Shown: one piece after another, positions 42,284-50,393 of the stretch
How the letters are laid out: each line of letters starts with the position of its first letter
Position numbering within the stretch: position 1 is the first letter of the stretch
NCBI RefSeq assembly: GCF_020037125.1
Contig: NZ_JAIQDG010000048.1
Coordinates: forward strand, 1-64,000
Direction: 5' to 3'
DNA from: Myxococcus sp. RHSTA-1-4
Lineage (GTDB): Bacteria; Myxococcota; Myxococcia; Myxococcales; Myxococcaceae
Length of the DNA stretch: 64,000 bases
Notes under the pieces: model-generated
Databases searched by the model: none
Seen by the model: only the letters and a program-made list of their open reading frames with translations
Told to the model about the DNA's origin: nothing
Program-made: the position numbers and the translations under genes

Positions 42284-43375
42284 ATGAGCAGCGAAGCGGT
42301 CGAGACGAAGGACGGAGTGGTGGTGCTGGACTACGCGAAGCTCGCGGCGGGCGAGGACCTGTCGGCCGCCATCGAGCGCGCATATGGGGCCGACGGCATC
42401 GGCCTGCTGGTGGTCCGTGGAATCCCGGGGCTGGCGGAGCTGCGCAACGGCCTCTTGCCGCTCGGGTTCCGCTTCGCGGCGCTCCCCAACGAGGTGAAGG
42501 ACCGGTACGTCCACGCGCGGAGCAGCTACTCGTTCGGCTGGAGCCACGGGAAGGAGCTGCTGAAGCCCGGCCAGTTCGATGAGTTCAAGGGCTCGTACTA
42601 CAACAACCCGCAGTACGACGTGCCACAGGCGGACCCGGCGCTGGTGGAGAAGTACCCGGAGAACTACCACCCGAACGTGTGGCCGGACGCGGACTTCCCG
42701 GAGCTGCGGCCCGCGTTCATGAAGCTGGGGCAGCGGATGGTGGACGTGGGGGTGCTGGTCGCGGAGCAGTGTGACCGGTACGTGCGCTCGAAGCTGGGGG
42801 ACCGGCTGACGCCGGACGGGGAGCTGGCGAGGACGATTCGCGAGTCGCGCGCGTGCAAGGCGCGGCTGCTCTACTACTTCGCCATCAACGAGGACGCGAC
42901 GCCGCGCACGCGTGACTCGTGGTGTGGCTGGCACAGCGACCACGGCTCGCTGACGGCGCTGTGCCCGGCGATGTACTTCGAGGCGGAGCCCGGCGCGCCC
43001 GAGCCGGCGAGGTCGGACATCGCCCTGCCGGACCCGGAGGCGGGGCTGTATGTCCGCACCCGTGGCGGCCAGGAGCGGAAGGTGGTCATCCCGAAGGACT
43101 GCCTGGCGTTCCAGATTGGCGAGAGCTCGCAGATTGTGACGGGGGGGCTGCTGAGGTCGACGCCGCACGCGGTGCAGGCGCTGGCGTATCCGGCGAGCCG
43201 GAACATCTCGCGCTCCACGTTCGCGGTGTTCATGCAGCCGGACAACGACGCGACGATGCGGGCCCCGGAGGGGACGGACCCGAAGGAGCAGCGCGTGGGC
43301 GCGTTCCAGCCGGGGATGACCTTCGGCGACTTCGCCCGGGCGACGTTCGCGAAGTTCTACAACCCGTACGCGTGA
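42284..43375 (+). CDS. 2-oxoglutarate/Fe(II)-dependent oxygenase (isopenicillin-N-synthase-like)
   Basis: 363 residues. Double-stranded beta-helix dioxygenase with the iron facial triad His217 and Asp219 (GWHSDHGSL) and His295 (STPHAVQAL), and Arg near RNISRSTFAVF binding 2-oxoglutarate. The N-terminal half has the helices of the isopenicillin N synthase/flavonol synthase superfamily (PDADFPELRPAF). It probably hydroxylates a small molecule or amino acid; substrate unknown. ATG at 42284 is chosen; an upstream frame from 42233 lacks family sequence. It is the last intact gene before repeat block B. Confidence 0.87.
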   Translation: MSSEAVETKDGVVVLDYAKLAAGEDLSAAIERAYGADGIGLLVVRGIPGLAELRNGLLPLGFRFAALPNEVKDRYVHARSSYSFGWSHGKELLKPGQFDEFKGSYYNNPQYDVPQADPALVEKYPENYHPNVWPDADFPELRPAFMKLGQRMVDVGVLVAEQCDRYVRSKLGDRLTPDGELARTIRESRACKARLLYYFAINEDATPRTRDSWCGWHSDHGSLTALCPAMYFEAEPGAPEPARSDIALPDPEAGLYVRTRGGQERKVVIPKDCLAFQIGESSQIVTGGLLRSTPHAVQALAYPASRNISRSTFAVFMQPDNDATMRAPEGTDPKEQRVGAFQPGMTFGDFARATFAKFYNPYA

Positions 43376-43419
43376 CGTGGATGCTGGCCGGGGCGTTCGT
43401 GTCGGGGCTCGGACGGAGG

Positions 43420-43546
43420 AGCCTCGATGCGTGCTCCCTGGCGAAGCGGGTGGTGCCGAAGACGTTCGAGGTGTGGACGTACAACTTCGGGCCAGGCACC
43501 ACGCGTGGAGACCCTCGGCTTCAAGAGCCGGGACCTGCGCCGTCTG
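43420..43546 (+). pseudogene. Short remnant resembling a DUF2845-type protein
   Basis: Reading rightward, AKRVVPKTFEVWTYNFGPG is in one frame, then RVETLGFKSRDL continues one base out of frame. The motif E-x-WTYNFGP followed by a strand with LxFxxxxL is the usual end of DUF2845-type exported proteins. The remnant runs into repeat block B, where the rest of its coding region is missing. Identification is tentative because only about 35 residues remain. Confidence 0.35.
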
Positions 43547-44325
43547 ATTCGCGGCGCGGTAGGGATTCGCACGAGACAGGGCGCCGCCCCTGGCGGTGCC
43601 TGGGCCATGGCGGTGCATCGGAGAAGGCGCGAACGGGGCGGCCCTCGATGTCGGTCTCGACGTGCTCCGCTCCAGGCGCAAGCGTGCCGGAGCCCCGCGG
43701 CGCCAGCACCGCCGCCGACTCCCGCTCCCTTCCGCTCTGGGGTGAAGCTCCGCTGAAAGGAGCACTCGTCCCGCGGCATGGTGTCTACCCCAGGGGGCTG
43801 GCATGGCGGGGAGGCTGGGGCCCGCCACCGGCGAGGACCTGGCGGGTCCCGCGGAACGGAGGCTCCATTCCACGCATGGCGGCTCAGGGCAGCTGACACG
43901 GCGGGAGCGGTCAGGCTGATGAAGCGGTGAGGGCCTCGCGGGCCTCGCGGAACGGAGGCTCCATTCCACACAGGGCGGCCTGGGCAGCTGACACGGCGGG
44001 AGAGGTCAGGCGGATGAAGCGGTGAGGGCCGCGCGGGCCTCGCGGAACGGAGGCTCCATTCCACACAGGGCGGCCTGGGCGGGGGGGCTGACAAGGTGGA
44101 GAGGCGGGGCCCATGAGGAGTGAGCGCGTGGCGGGCCACGCGGAATGGAACTTCCATTCCGTGCATGGCGGCCCGGGGGGCTGACATGGCGAGAAGTCGG
44201 GGCATGGGAGACAGGACCTGGGGCTTCGCGGGTCCCCGGTCTCCGGGTACTCCGAACATGCCGAGTTACCGTTGCGGCTACCGCGTGGCCGCGGCGGCTC
44301 CATGGCAGGACTCATCCGCGTCCTG
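43547..44325. repeat. Repeat block B, second copy of block A
   Basis: About 780 bases in the same orientation as block A and shorter by internal deletions. It contains four tandem units of about 96 bases starting at 43851, 43947, 44042 and 44140, each beginning with GCGGAACGGAGGCTCCATTCC or variants. In the fourth unit the palindrome reads GGAATGGAA-C-TTCCATTCC, a perfect inverted repeat with changes in both arms. Followed by the same terminal segment as block A, ending GACTCATCCGCGTCCTG. No plausible coding frame spans it, and frames on the minus strand (up to 300 residues) are Arg/Pro/Ser-rich shadows. Confidence 0.85.
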
Positions 44326-44326
44326 A

Positions 44327-44575
44327 ATGAGTCCGGAGCTCTTGGAGGCACAGGTGCTGGCGGACGCGAGGGAGGCCCTGAGCTATTACGGCCAGGAGCT
44401 GAACATCCGCCGGCGCACGCTCAACCCCGAGGGTGACCTGGTGCAGGTCCAGGTCCAGCGCGTTCGCCTCGTCTACGAGGGGGGCGACCTCGGGCCTGGA
44501 AACCCGAAGGAATGGAAAAAGGCCGTGAATGAAGTCAAGAGCAAGGTCACGGGCGTGGAGGTGCTGCTCCAATGA
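44327..44575 (+). CDS. Possible C-terminal remnant of a polymorphic toxin
   Basis: 82 residues: SPELLEAQVLADAREAL, YYGQELNIRRRTLN and then a charged tail, KEWKKAVNEVKSKVTGVEVL. The start codon directly follows the right edge of repeat block B (stop TGA overlapping ATG), so a longer gene may have been cut. Its stop overlaps the start of the next gene (ATGA), the arrangement seen in myxobacterial toxin-immunity pairs. I do not recognise the domain itself. A toxin-tail identity is an inference from the overlap and from the neighbour's immunity-like sequence. Confidence 0.5.
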   Translation: MSPELLEAQVLADAREALSYYGQELNIRRRTLNPEGDLVQVQVQRVRLVYEGGDLGPGNPKEWKKAVNEVKSKVTGVEVLLQ

Positions 44576-45912
44576 AGGTGCTGGAGTTTTATGACTTGAG
44601 GCCGGAGGACCGTTTCTGCTTGTACTTCGAGGCCAGCTTCGACCCTCATTCCCCCCTGGATAGTGAGCTGGAGGCCTTCTTCCAAGCCCTCGAGGCGTAT
44701 GCGGGCGTCAGCATGCCGGAGGTCGTCCATGGCAAGCGGTGGCGCAAGTACTCCCGTGCCGCGGTCTTCAAGGCACTGGAGGAGAGGCGTGACAGTGACA
44801 TCGAGTCCATCGGGCTGTATCGGAAGCAGTGGCCCGCCCTGGACATGTCGCTCAGTCTCTGGTTCCCGCCGCATTTGCCCCGGCTGGACTTCAGTGCCTC
44901 CGTTCAGCCGCTCTCCGTCTTCGCGGACGCCGAGCGCTGCCAACACTTCGTGGACATGGTGCGCGCCTGGACCTCCCACTACCCGGTCACGCATGCCGAG
45001 GCCAGCAGCTTGGCGGAGATCCAGTTGTCGGGCGCTCCCGACTACGGTCGCGACGAGCAGACCTCGATTCGAGACGGCTTCGACAAAGTCTACGAGGTGT
45101 CCTGGCTCAACGTCTTCGGGCCGAAGCTGGTGGAGTCCATCGGCCGCGAGCGGGTGCTGTCCACGCCAGCCCACCGGGTGGAGGAACTACCCCACGGCGC
45201 TGTTCTGCTCGTGACGTGGCCCATCGCCGCGGACTTCGCCCGTGACGAGGCCCGGCAGGCCCAGGCCCGCGCGCACGCGCACCTGAGGCCGGACCTGGAC
45301 TACGCCACGCTGCTGCGCACCCTGCGCGAGCGAAGCGCCATCCTGGCCCCCGTGCAGCCGCGCTTCCCGCCGGAGTGGGAGCGGCTGCTGACGCGGGTGG
45401 TGGACCGGGTCCGCATCAGCGAGCGGCAGCGGAAAATCGCCGAGCTCAACGCCTGGCGCCCCCCGGAGCCGGACGAGTGGCTGCCGGCCCGCGCGGCCCT
45501 GCCTCCGGACGTGAAGGACGTGGACTTCGTGCGCCAGCAGTACGGCGACCTCGCCGAGGGATTGGTGGCATTGCTGCACACCGACGTGCCCTCCGTCTTC
45601 GAGGCGTCGCCGGAGTCGCTGACGGACGTGGACGCGCACCTGTGGTGCGAGGACTTCCTGAGGAACCGCCGGCCGGGAGTCATCGACGAGCACCTGATGC
45701 CGGCGGTGGGGGCGTACCTGGGAGAGGTGCTGGTGAAGCACCTCGGTGGGCAGTGGATTCCACGCAAGAAGCTGGAGGAGGCGCAGGTTCGCATCGGCGA
45801 CCGCGTGTGGCTGCCCTTCCTTCGGGCCCACCGGTACACGCGCTCGCGGCAGGCGCTGCTGGACTTCTCGCTCTCCGGGCTCTACCGCGCGGCCGAGCAA
45901 CACCGCGCCTGA
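44572..45912 (+). CDS. Putative immunity protein (DUF3396/type VI immunity-like), two-domain
   Basis: 446 residues. Residues about 60-255 resemble the DUF3396/type VI immunity fold: LSLWFPPHLPRL, VYEVSWLNVFGPKLVES, IGRERVLSTPA, VEELPHGAVLLVTWP. The C-terminal part (about 315-440) is another domain with EGLVALLHTDVPSVF, LGEVLVKHLGGQWIP and RVWLPFLRAHRY, seen in many myxobacterial orphans. Cytosolic, no signal peptide. The start overlaps the 82-residue gene, fitting an immunity protein encoded after its toxin. The wider family is expanded in Myxococcaceae. The target toxin here seems to be truncated, which would leave the immunity protein orphaned. Confidence 0.6.
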   Translation: MKVLEFYDLRPEDRFCLYFEASFDPHSPLDSELEAFFQALEAYAGVSMPEVVHGKRWRKYSRAAVFKALEERRDSDIESIGLYRKQWPALDMSLSLWFPPHLPRLDFSASVQPLSVFADAERCQHFVDMVRAWTSHYPVTHAEASSLAEIQLSGAPDYGRDEQTSIRDGFDKVYEVSWLNVFGPKLVESIGRERVLSTPAHRVEELPHGAVLLVTWPIAADFARDEARQAQARAHAHLRPDLDYATLLRTLRERSAILAPVQPRFPPEWERLLTRVVDRVRISERQRKIAELNAWRPPEPDEWLPARAALPPDVKDVDFVRQQYGDLAEGLVALLHTDVPSVFEASPESLTDVDAHLWCEDFLRNRRPGVIDEHLMPAVGAYLGEVLVKHLGGQWIPRKKLEEAQVRIGDRVWLPFLRAHRYTRSRQALLDFSLSGLYRAAEQHRA

Positions 45913-45942
45913 CAGCCCTTCGCGCCGCGCCGCGAAACACGA

Positions 45943-45974
45943 CCGCCGGGCCCCTCTCGCGAGGAACCCGGCGG
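45943..45974. terminator. Hairpin terminator between convergent genes
   Basis: CCGCCGGG at 45943-45950 pairs perfectly with CCCGGCGG at 45967-45974; the loop is 16 bases. It lies between the convergent stops at 45912 and 46006 and could serve both. Confidence 0.65.
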
Positions 45975-46005
45975 CGTGTGCTGCCTACCGCTGGAGGGAC
46001 TCAGT

Positions 46006-47505
46006 CTACTTCTTCGGGCCCCGGTGCTCGTGCTCGGTGATGCACTGCTCGGTCTTCTCGGGCGCCACGAGGAAGGGCTGCATCCGCATCAGGCTCTCGG
46101 TGTCCCCGAGGTACGGGTCACCGATGGTGCTGGCGCCATGGTAGACGAGGGCCGTCCAGTCGTTCTGCGACGCGTTGATGATGTCCGAGGTGTCGCCGTC
46201 GTTGTTGAGGTCCTGGGCGAGGGGGGCGGCCTGGATGACGCCGTTGCCGTTGAAGTCCAGGTTGGCGCTCGCGTTGCCGGAGCGCAGGGAACTACCGATG
46301 CGCACGCCGTAGTGGGCCAGGTCCGCCTCGGTCGTCGTGCCGGCGGGGGCGAAGGCGGAGATTTCACTGACGGCCGCCTCGCTCGCGGAGGCCACGCGCA
46401 CCCGCGAGTAGTCCAGCACGCCGGTCGTCCCGTCCACCGTCAGGCCGCGGAGCTGGTAGTTGTAGCTCATGAGGCTGAGGTAGTTGGCCTTGTAGTTCAT
46501 GTTCTCGTTGCCGCCATGCATCAGGCCGATGTTGTGCCCCAGCTCGTGCATGATGGTGCCGGCCTGCTGCTGCTCGGTGCCGCCGGGGGTGGACCAGTTG
46601 CCCAGGGTCACCATGAAGTCATGGCCGGGGATGCCGCGCGACAGGCCGCTGGAGCCGCCGCTGTTGTACTGGTTGGCGATGAGCGCGTAGTGGAAGAACG
46701 GCGCCCGGCGCGAGGCGAAGTACTTCGCCTTGATGACGTCGAAGTCCGTCCACGCGGGGCTCAGGTCCATGTCCGCGTCGGCGGCGGCGACCTGCTGGTC
46801 CACCACCAGGTGCAGCGCGATGCCCGTGGAGCCGTCCGGGTTGCTCACCGGCGCGTTGGCGAAGGCCGCCGTCACGCGGTCCAGCGCGGCCTGGATGGGC
46901 TGGAGGTTGGGGTAGTAGTCCATCTCCACGAAGACGTCCTTCTTCTTCGGGTTGGCGCCGTAGTAGCGCAGGTCGACGCCGCCGTAGCCGTACAGCTCGG
47001 CGAAGTCGCTGATGCTGTCGCCGTCCGTGTCGGAGTTGGTGGCGCTCGTGCCGTAGCGGCTCTCCGCGGCGTCGCAGATGCCGTCCCCGTCCGAGTCGGG
47101 AGCGAGCAGCGCGCAGAGGTAGACGGGCTGCACACCGGAGATGAGGTAGTCCTTGCCGTCCTGCGTCACCTCCTCGTACTTGGGCTTGTGGTAGACGTTG
47201 ACGGAGCGGTAGCCGGCGCGGCTGTAGAGGAGCCGGATGGCCTCCTCGCCGGACGCGGGCATGATGATCTTCACCTGGTCCGCGCCGTTGCGGTCACCGT
47301 ACGCGTCGAAGACGAAGAGGCCCGACGAATCCGTCTTCTCGCTGGGCGTGGCGCAGCCGGCGCCGGAGCAGGTGCCGGAGGCGACGGACACCGTCACGTC
47401 CTGGATGGCGCTGCCCGTCGAGGCGTCGTTGACGTAGCCGTAGACACAACCGTTCAATCCAACGGCGGCCACGGAGGCCACCAGGGTGTTGCGAAGCGTG
47501 GACAT
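46006..47505 (-). CDS. Metzincin-type zinc metalloprotease lipoprotein with calcium repeats
   Basis: 499 residues. Signal peptide with lipobox LNGC (Cys20). Residues about 25-130 are a carboxypeptidase-regulatory-like beta domain. Residues 137-175 carry thrombospondin type 3-like calcium repeats (DSDGDGICD, NSDTDGDSISDF). The zinc site is HELGHNIGLMH at 320-330 with the three His, followed by a Met-turn (SLMSYNY) near 344, the metzincin pattern. The tail has further Asp-rich loops (DFNGNG, DLNNDGD). It should be a surface or secreted protease; calcium dependence is inferred. GGGGACTC lies before the ATG at 47505. The family is close to matrixin/reprolysin-like proteases of predatory bacteria. 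Confidence 0.88.
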   Translation of the reverse strand: MSTLRNTLVASVAAVGLNGCVYGYVNDASTGSAIQDVTVSVASGTCSGAGCATPSEKTDSSGLFVFDAYGDRNGADQVKIIMPASGEEAIRLLYSRAGYRSVNVYHKPKYEEVTQDGKDYLISGVQPVYLCALLAPDSDGDGICDAAESRYGTSATNSDTDGDSISDFAELYGYGGVDLRYYGANPKKKDVFVEMDYYPNLQPIQAALDRVTAAFANAPVSNPDGSTGIALHLVVDQQVAAADADMDLSPAWTDFDVIKAKYFASRRAPFFHYALIANQYNSGGSSGLSRGIPGHDFMVTLGNWSTPGGTEQQQAGTIMHELGHNIGLMHGGNENMNYKANYLSLMSYNYQLRGLTVDGTTGVLDYSRVRVASASEAAVSEISAFAPAGTTTEADLAHYGVRIGSSLRSGNASANLDFNGNGVIQAAPLAQDLNNDGDTSDIINASQNDWTALVYHGASTIGDPYLGDTESLMRMQPFLVAPEKTEQCITEHEHRGPKK

Positions 47506-47622
47506 GAGTCCCCCTCATGCGATTCGAGTGTTGGCGGTGCGCGCGCGCTGTCACTTGAACGGGAGGGGGGGAAATTCTTCCCGGCGGGTGTGTCGATTTT
47601 TTTCCGGCGGGGGCGGGGCGCC

Positions 47623-48300
47623 CTACTTCGAGCGCGGCGCGGGGCGGCTCTTCGCCCGGCCGGCGGTGAGCCAGCGCCAGAGGCTCGCGGGGGTGGGGGA
47701 GAGCCGGAACTGCGCCGCCCGGACCTGCTTCAGCCCCGCGCCGCCGATGTGGCTCACCAGGTTCTCCAGCCGGGCCAGCCCGTCCTTCTTCCGGCCGGTC
47801 CTGCCGAGCACCCGGGCGAGTGAGATGGTGGCGCTCAGGTGGTACGGCTCGAGCTCCAGCGCCCGCTCCAGGAGCACCACGGCCTTCTGCCGGTACCCCC
47901 TCGAGCGGTCGAGGTGGTTGGCGCCCTGCACCAGGTACTTCACGGCATCTCCACGGCGTCCACGCTCGATGGAGATGCTCGCCGCCTGGCTCCACAGCTT
48001 CTCGTCCATCGGAAAGTGCGTCGCGGCCTGCACGTACACCGCGAGCGCCTTGTCCGCGAAGCCCTTCTCTTCGAGCACCCGGGCCGCCCGGGCGAAGGCC
48101 CGCGCCGCCTCGTCCGTCTTCCCCTTCTTGAAGAGCAGGGGGGCGATGCGTGCGTTCACGTGTGCGTCGTCGGGGTCGACCGCGAGAATCTTCTTGTACT
48201 CGGAGATGGCCTTGCCGGTGCGCTTGCGGCCGCGGGCCTTCTCCGCCGCCTCGAGCACCTTGGTCCGGTCGTAGGCCGCTTTTCGATTCCAGAACGCCAC
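47623..48300 (-). CDS. TPR repeat protein
   Basis: 225 residues, cytosolic. About five tetratricopeptide units between residues 15 and 190 (AISEYKKILAVDPDDAHVNARI, read in pieces; AARAFARAARVLEEKGFADKAL; AVVLLERALELEPYHL). The C-terminal 35 residues are basic (RAKSRPAPRSK), which may bind nucleic acid or membrane. It starts with GTG at 48300. The release-factor-like gene upstream is on the same strand with 36 bases between. Function unknown. Confidence 0.78.
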   Translation of the reverse strand: MAFWNRKAAYDRTKVLEAAEKARGRKRTGKAISEYKKILAVDPDDAHVNARIAPLLFKKGKTDEAARAFARAARVLEEKGFADKALAVYVQAATHFPMDEKLWSQAASISIERGRRGDAVKYLVQGANHLDRSRGYRQKAVVLLERALELEPYHLSATISLARVLGRTGRKKDGLARLENLVSHIGGAGLKQVRAAQFRLSPTPASLWRWLTAGRAKSRPAPRSK

Positions 48301-48336
48301 GGAGTGCGGGCGAGTCTACCCGAATCGCCGCGTGTT

Positions 48337-48729
48337 TCAGTCGAAGTGTTTCTCCCGGCGCTGGGCCTTCCTGGCACCGGTCAGCCGCTTGTCTTCCAGG
48401 CGCCGGCGCTGCGCGCCCCTGGGGGGCTTCGTGGCGCGGCGCACCTTGGGGACCACGGAGAGGGCCTCGAGCCCCGAGCGGAGGCGCTTGAGCGCCACGC
48501 TCCTGTTCTGAGCCTGGCTGCGCCGCTCGGTGGCGGTGACGGACAGCTCCGTGGGGGGATGGGTGAGGCGCACGCCGCTGGCGGTGGTGTTGCGGTGCTG
48601 CCCGCCGGGCCCGGAGGCAATGAAGAACTCCACCTCACAGGTGCGCAGGATGGACGCGTCATCAAGCGCGAGCGCGGCCCGCGCGGCCTGCCGGCGAAGA
48701 GGGGACACACTCGAGGAGGGGGTGAGCAT
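48337..48729 (-). CDS. arfB: GGQ-domain peptide-chain release factor-like protein (ArfB/PrfH type)
   Basis: 130 residues. The catalytic GGQ loop is in SGPGGQHRNTTASGV (residues about 40-55), followed by helix and a strongly basic C-terminal tail (RRATKPPRGAQRRRL and GARKAQRREKHF), as in ArfB, which hydrolyses peptidyl-tRNA on stalled ribosomes by inserting the basic tail into the mRNA channel. RHNTTASGVRL-like sequence fits the family. Length (ArfB is about 140) agrees. The ATG at 48729 is chosen; the frame continues upstream to 48819. The gene symbol is the nearest functional match, since other short GGQ proteins exist. Confidence 0.8.
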   Translation of the reverse strand: MLTPSSSVSPLRRQAARAALALDDASILRTCEVEFFIASGPGGQHRNTTASGVRLTHPPTELSVTATERRSQAQNRSVALKRLRSGLEALSVVPKVRRATKPPRGAQRRRLEDKRLTGARKAQRREKHFD

Positions 48730-48897
48730 CGCGCCGTCATCTACGGGCGAGGGCGCGGGCTGCTGACGGAGGGGCTCGACTTTCCGAGGCGTGTCGGAGG
48801 GCTGGCTGCAAACACCCATCCAGGCTCACTTTTCAGGAGCCTGGCTTCGTGCCCCTCCGAATCAATCCCAGGCCGGCGGCTCCCGTGAGGCCACGGA

Positions 48898-50229
48898 CTA
48901 CCGCGCCGCCACGCCTGCCTTCTTCAGCTCGTCGTCGATGACGCGGCGGAAGTGGTCGATGGGCATGGCCCCCACCACGGCGCGGCCGTTGATGAAGAAG
49001 GTGGGCGTCGCGGACGCGCCGATGCGCGCGCCCTCGCTCGAGTCCGCCGTCACCTGCGCGTCGAACTTCCCGGAGTCCAGCGCCGCCTTGAAGCGCGCCT
49101 CGTTCAGGCCGAGCTGCTTCGCGTAGCCCTCCAGTGACGCGCGGTCCAGCTGCCGCTGGTTCGCGAACATCACGTCATGGAACTCCCAGAACTTCCCCTG
49201 CTCGTGCGCGGCCAGCGACGCGGCGGCCGCCAGCTTCGCGTGGGGGTGGTTGGGCAGCGGCTGGTGCTTGAAGGCCACGCGCAGCTTGCCCTTGTACTCC
49301 TCCTCCAGCGCCTTCAGCGTCGGCACCGCGCGGGCGCAGAAGGGGCACTCGAAGTCGGAGAAGGCCACCAGCGTCACCGGCGCGTTCGCCGGGCCGCGCG
49401 CGGGCGCATTGCCCACCTCCACCTTCTGTACCGGCAGCTCCTGCTGAGGCGAAGGCTGCGAGGGCGGACGGTCCACGCCCTTCTCGATGACGCGGGCATA
49501 CACCTCCGCCGGACGCACGCCGCCCTTCACCAGCGCCTCCGCCTTGCCCAACTCCTCGTCCACCACGCCCGTGAAGACCTCCAGCGGCTGCGCCCCGCTG
49601 ATGAACCGCCCGTTGACGAAGAAGGCCGGCGTCCCGGTGGCGCCCACCTGCATCGCCAGCGACTCGTCCTTGCGGATGCGCTCCGCCAGCCGCGGGTCTC
49701 CGAGGTCCTTCTTCCACCGCTCCAGGTCCAGCCCCAGCTCGCGCGCGTAGCGCTCCAGGTCCCCGTCCTCCAGCGCCCTCGCGTTGGCGAAGAGCACGTC
49801 ATGCATCTCCCAGAACTTCCCCTGCTCCCCCGCGGCCAGCGCGGCCAGCGCGGCGGGACGGGCGCGCGGGTGGTTGCCCAGCGGGTGGTGCTTCATCACC
49901 ACGCGCAGCTTCTTCCCGTACTTCTGCTGGAGCTGCTTCACCGTGCCGTGCGCGCGCGAGCAGAAGGGGCACTGGTAGTCGGAGAACTCCACCAGCGTGA
50001 CGAGCGCGTCCTCCGGCCCGGCCGCCAGCGAGCCGTCCAGCGGCACCTTGTAGACGGTGGGCGCAATCGGCGGACGCTGCCGCGCGGACGGCGCCTTCGC
50101 GGCGGCGGAAGGTGTTCCCCGGGCCTCGACGGAACCGGCCGCCGCATCGGCGGGACGGCTCACCCGGCCTCCCACGAAACCCAGCACGAGCCCCACGGCG
50201 AGGCTCACCCACACGGACGGCTTGGACAC
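48898..50229 (-). CDS. Exported protein with two DsbA-like thioredoxin domains
   Basis: 443 residues. A signal/anchor helix (WVSLAVGLVLGFVGG) is followed by a linker, then two similar DsbA-family domains. The first spans about 60-250, with CPFC at Cys87-Cys90 (SDYQCPFCSR); the second about 265-440, with CPFC at Cys295-Cys298 (SDFECPFCAR). Both have the cis-Pro loop (TGTPAFFVNGR, SATPTFFINGR) and similar helical inserts (EQGKFWEMHDVLFANAR; EQGKFWEFHDVMFANQR). It should oxidise or isomerise disulfides in the periplasm. GAGGAG precedes the GTG at 50229. The two domains in one chain suggest internal duplication. Confidence 0.9.
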   Translation of the reverse strand: MSKPSVWVSLAVGLVLGFVGGRVSRPADAAAGSVEARGTPSAAAKAPSARQRPPIAPTVYKVPLDGSLAAGPEDALVTLVEFSDYQCPFCSRAHGTVKQLQQKYGKKLRVVMKHHPLGNHPRARPAALAALAAGEQGKFWEMHDVLFANARALEDGDLERYARELGLDLERWKKDLGDPRLAERIRKDESLAMQVGATGTPAFFVNGRFISGAQPLEVFTGVVDEELGKAEALVKGGVRPAEVYARVIEKGVDRPPSQPSPQQELPVQKVEVGNAPARGPANAPVTLVAFSDFECPFCARAVPTLKALEEEYKGKLRVAFKHQPLPNHPHAKLAAAASLAAHEQGKFWEFHDVMFANQRQLDRASLEGYAKQLGLNEARFKAALDSGKFDAQVTADSSEGARIGASATPTFFINGRAVVGAMPIDHFRRVIDDELKKAGVAAR

Positions 50230-50393
50230 GGCGCGACTCCTCGGGAAGAGACACCGGTGGCGTGCGGTGTGCCGCGAGCCACCACCGGGCCGGGCCTCCA
50301 CGGGCCGGCGTCCGCGTAGTGACGCGAGCCCGTCCGGAGTTTCAGCGCCTCGATTCTTCCCGAGCGGGCGCGCGTGCCTGCCTCGCGCGGGCG

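Noticed and set aside
43357-44259. A 300-residue frame on the minus strand across block B
   Set aside because: Unit spacing (95-98) shifts frame from unit to unit, and the sequence is Arg/Pro/Ser-rich shadow without conserved frame in block A.
22717-44325. Blocks A and B considered as ends of a 20-kb composite transposon
   Set aside because: They are in direct orientation, differ in length by deletions, contain no transposase, and the genes between are ordinary chromosomal ones. A simple pair of insertions is more economical.
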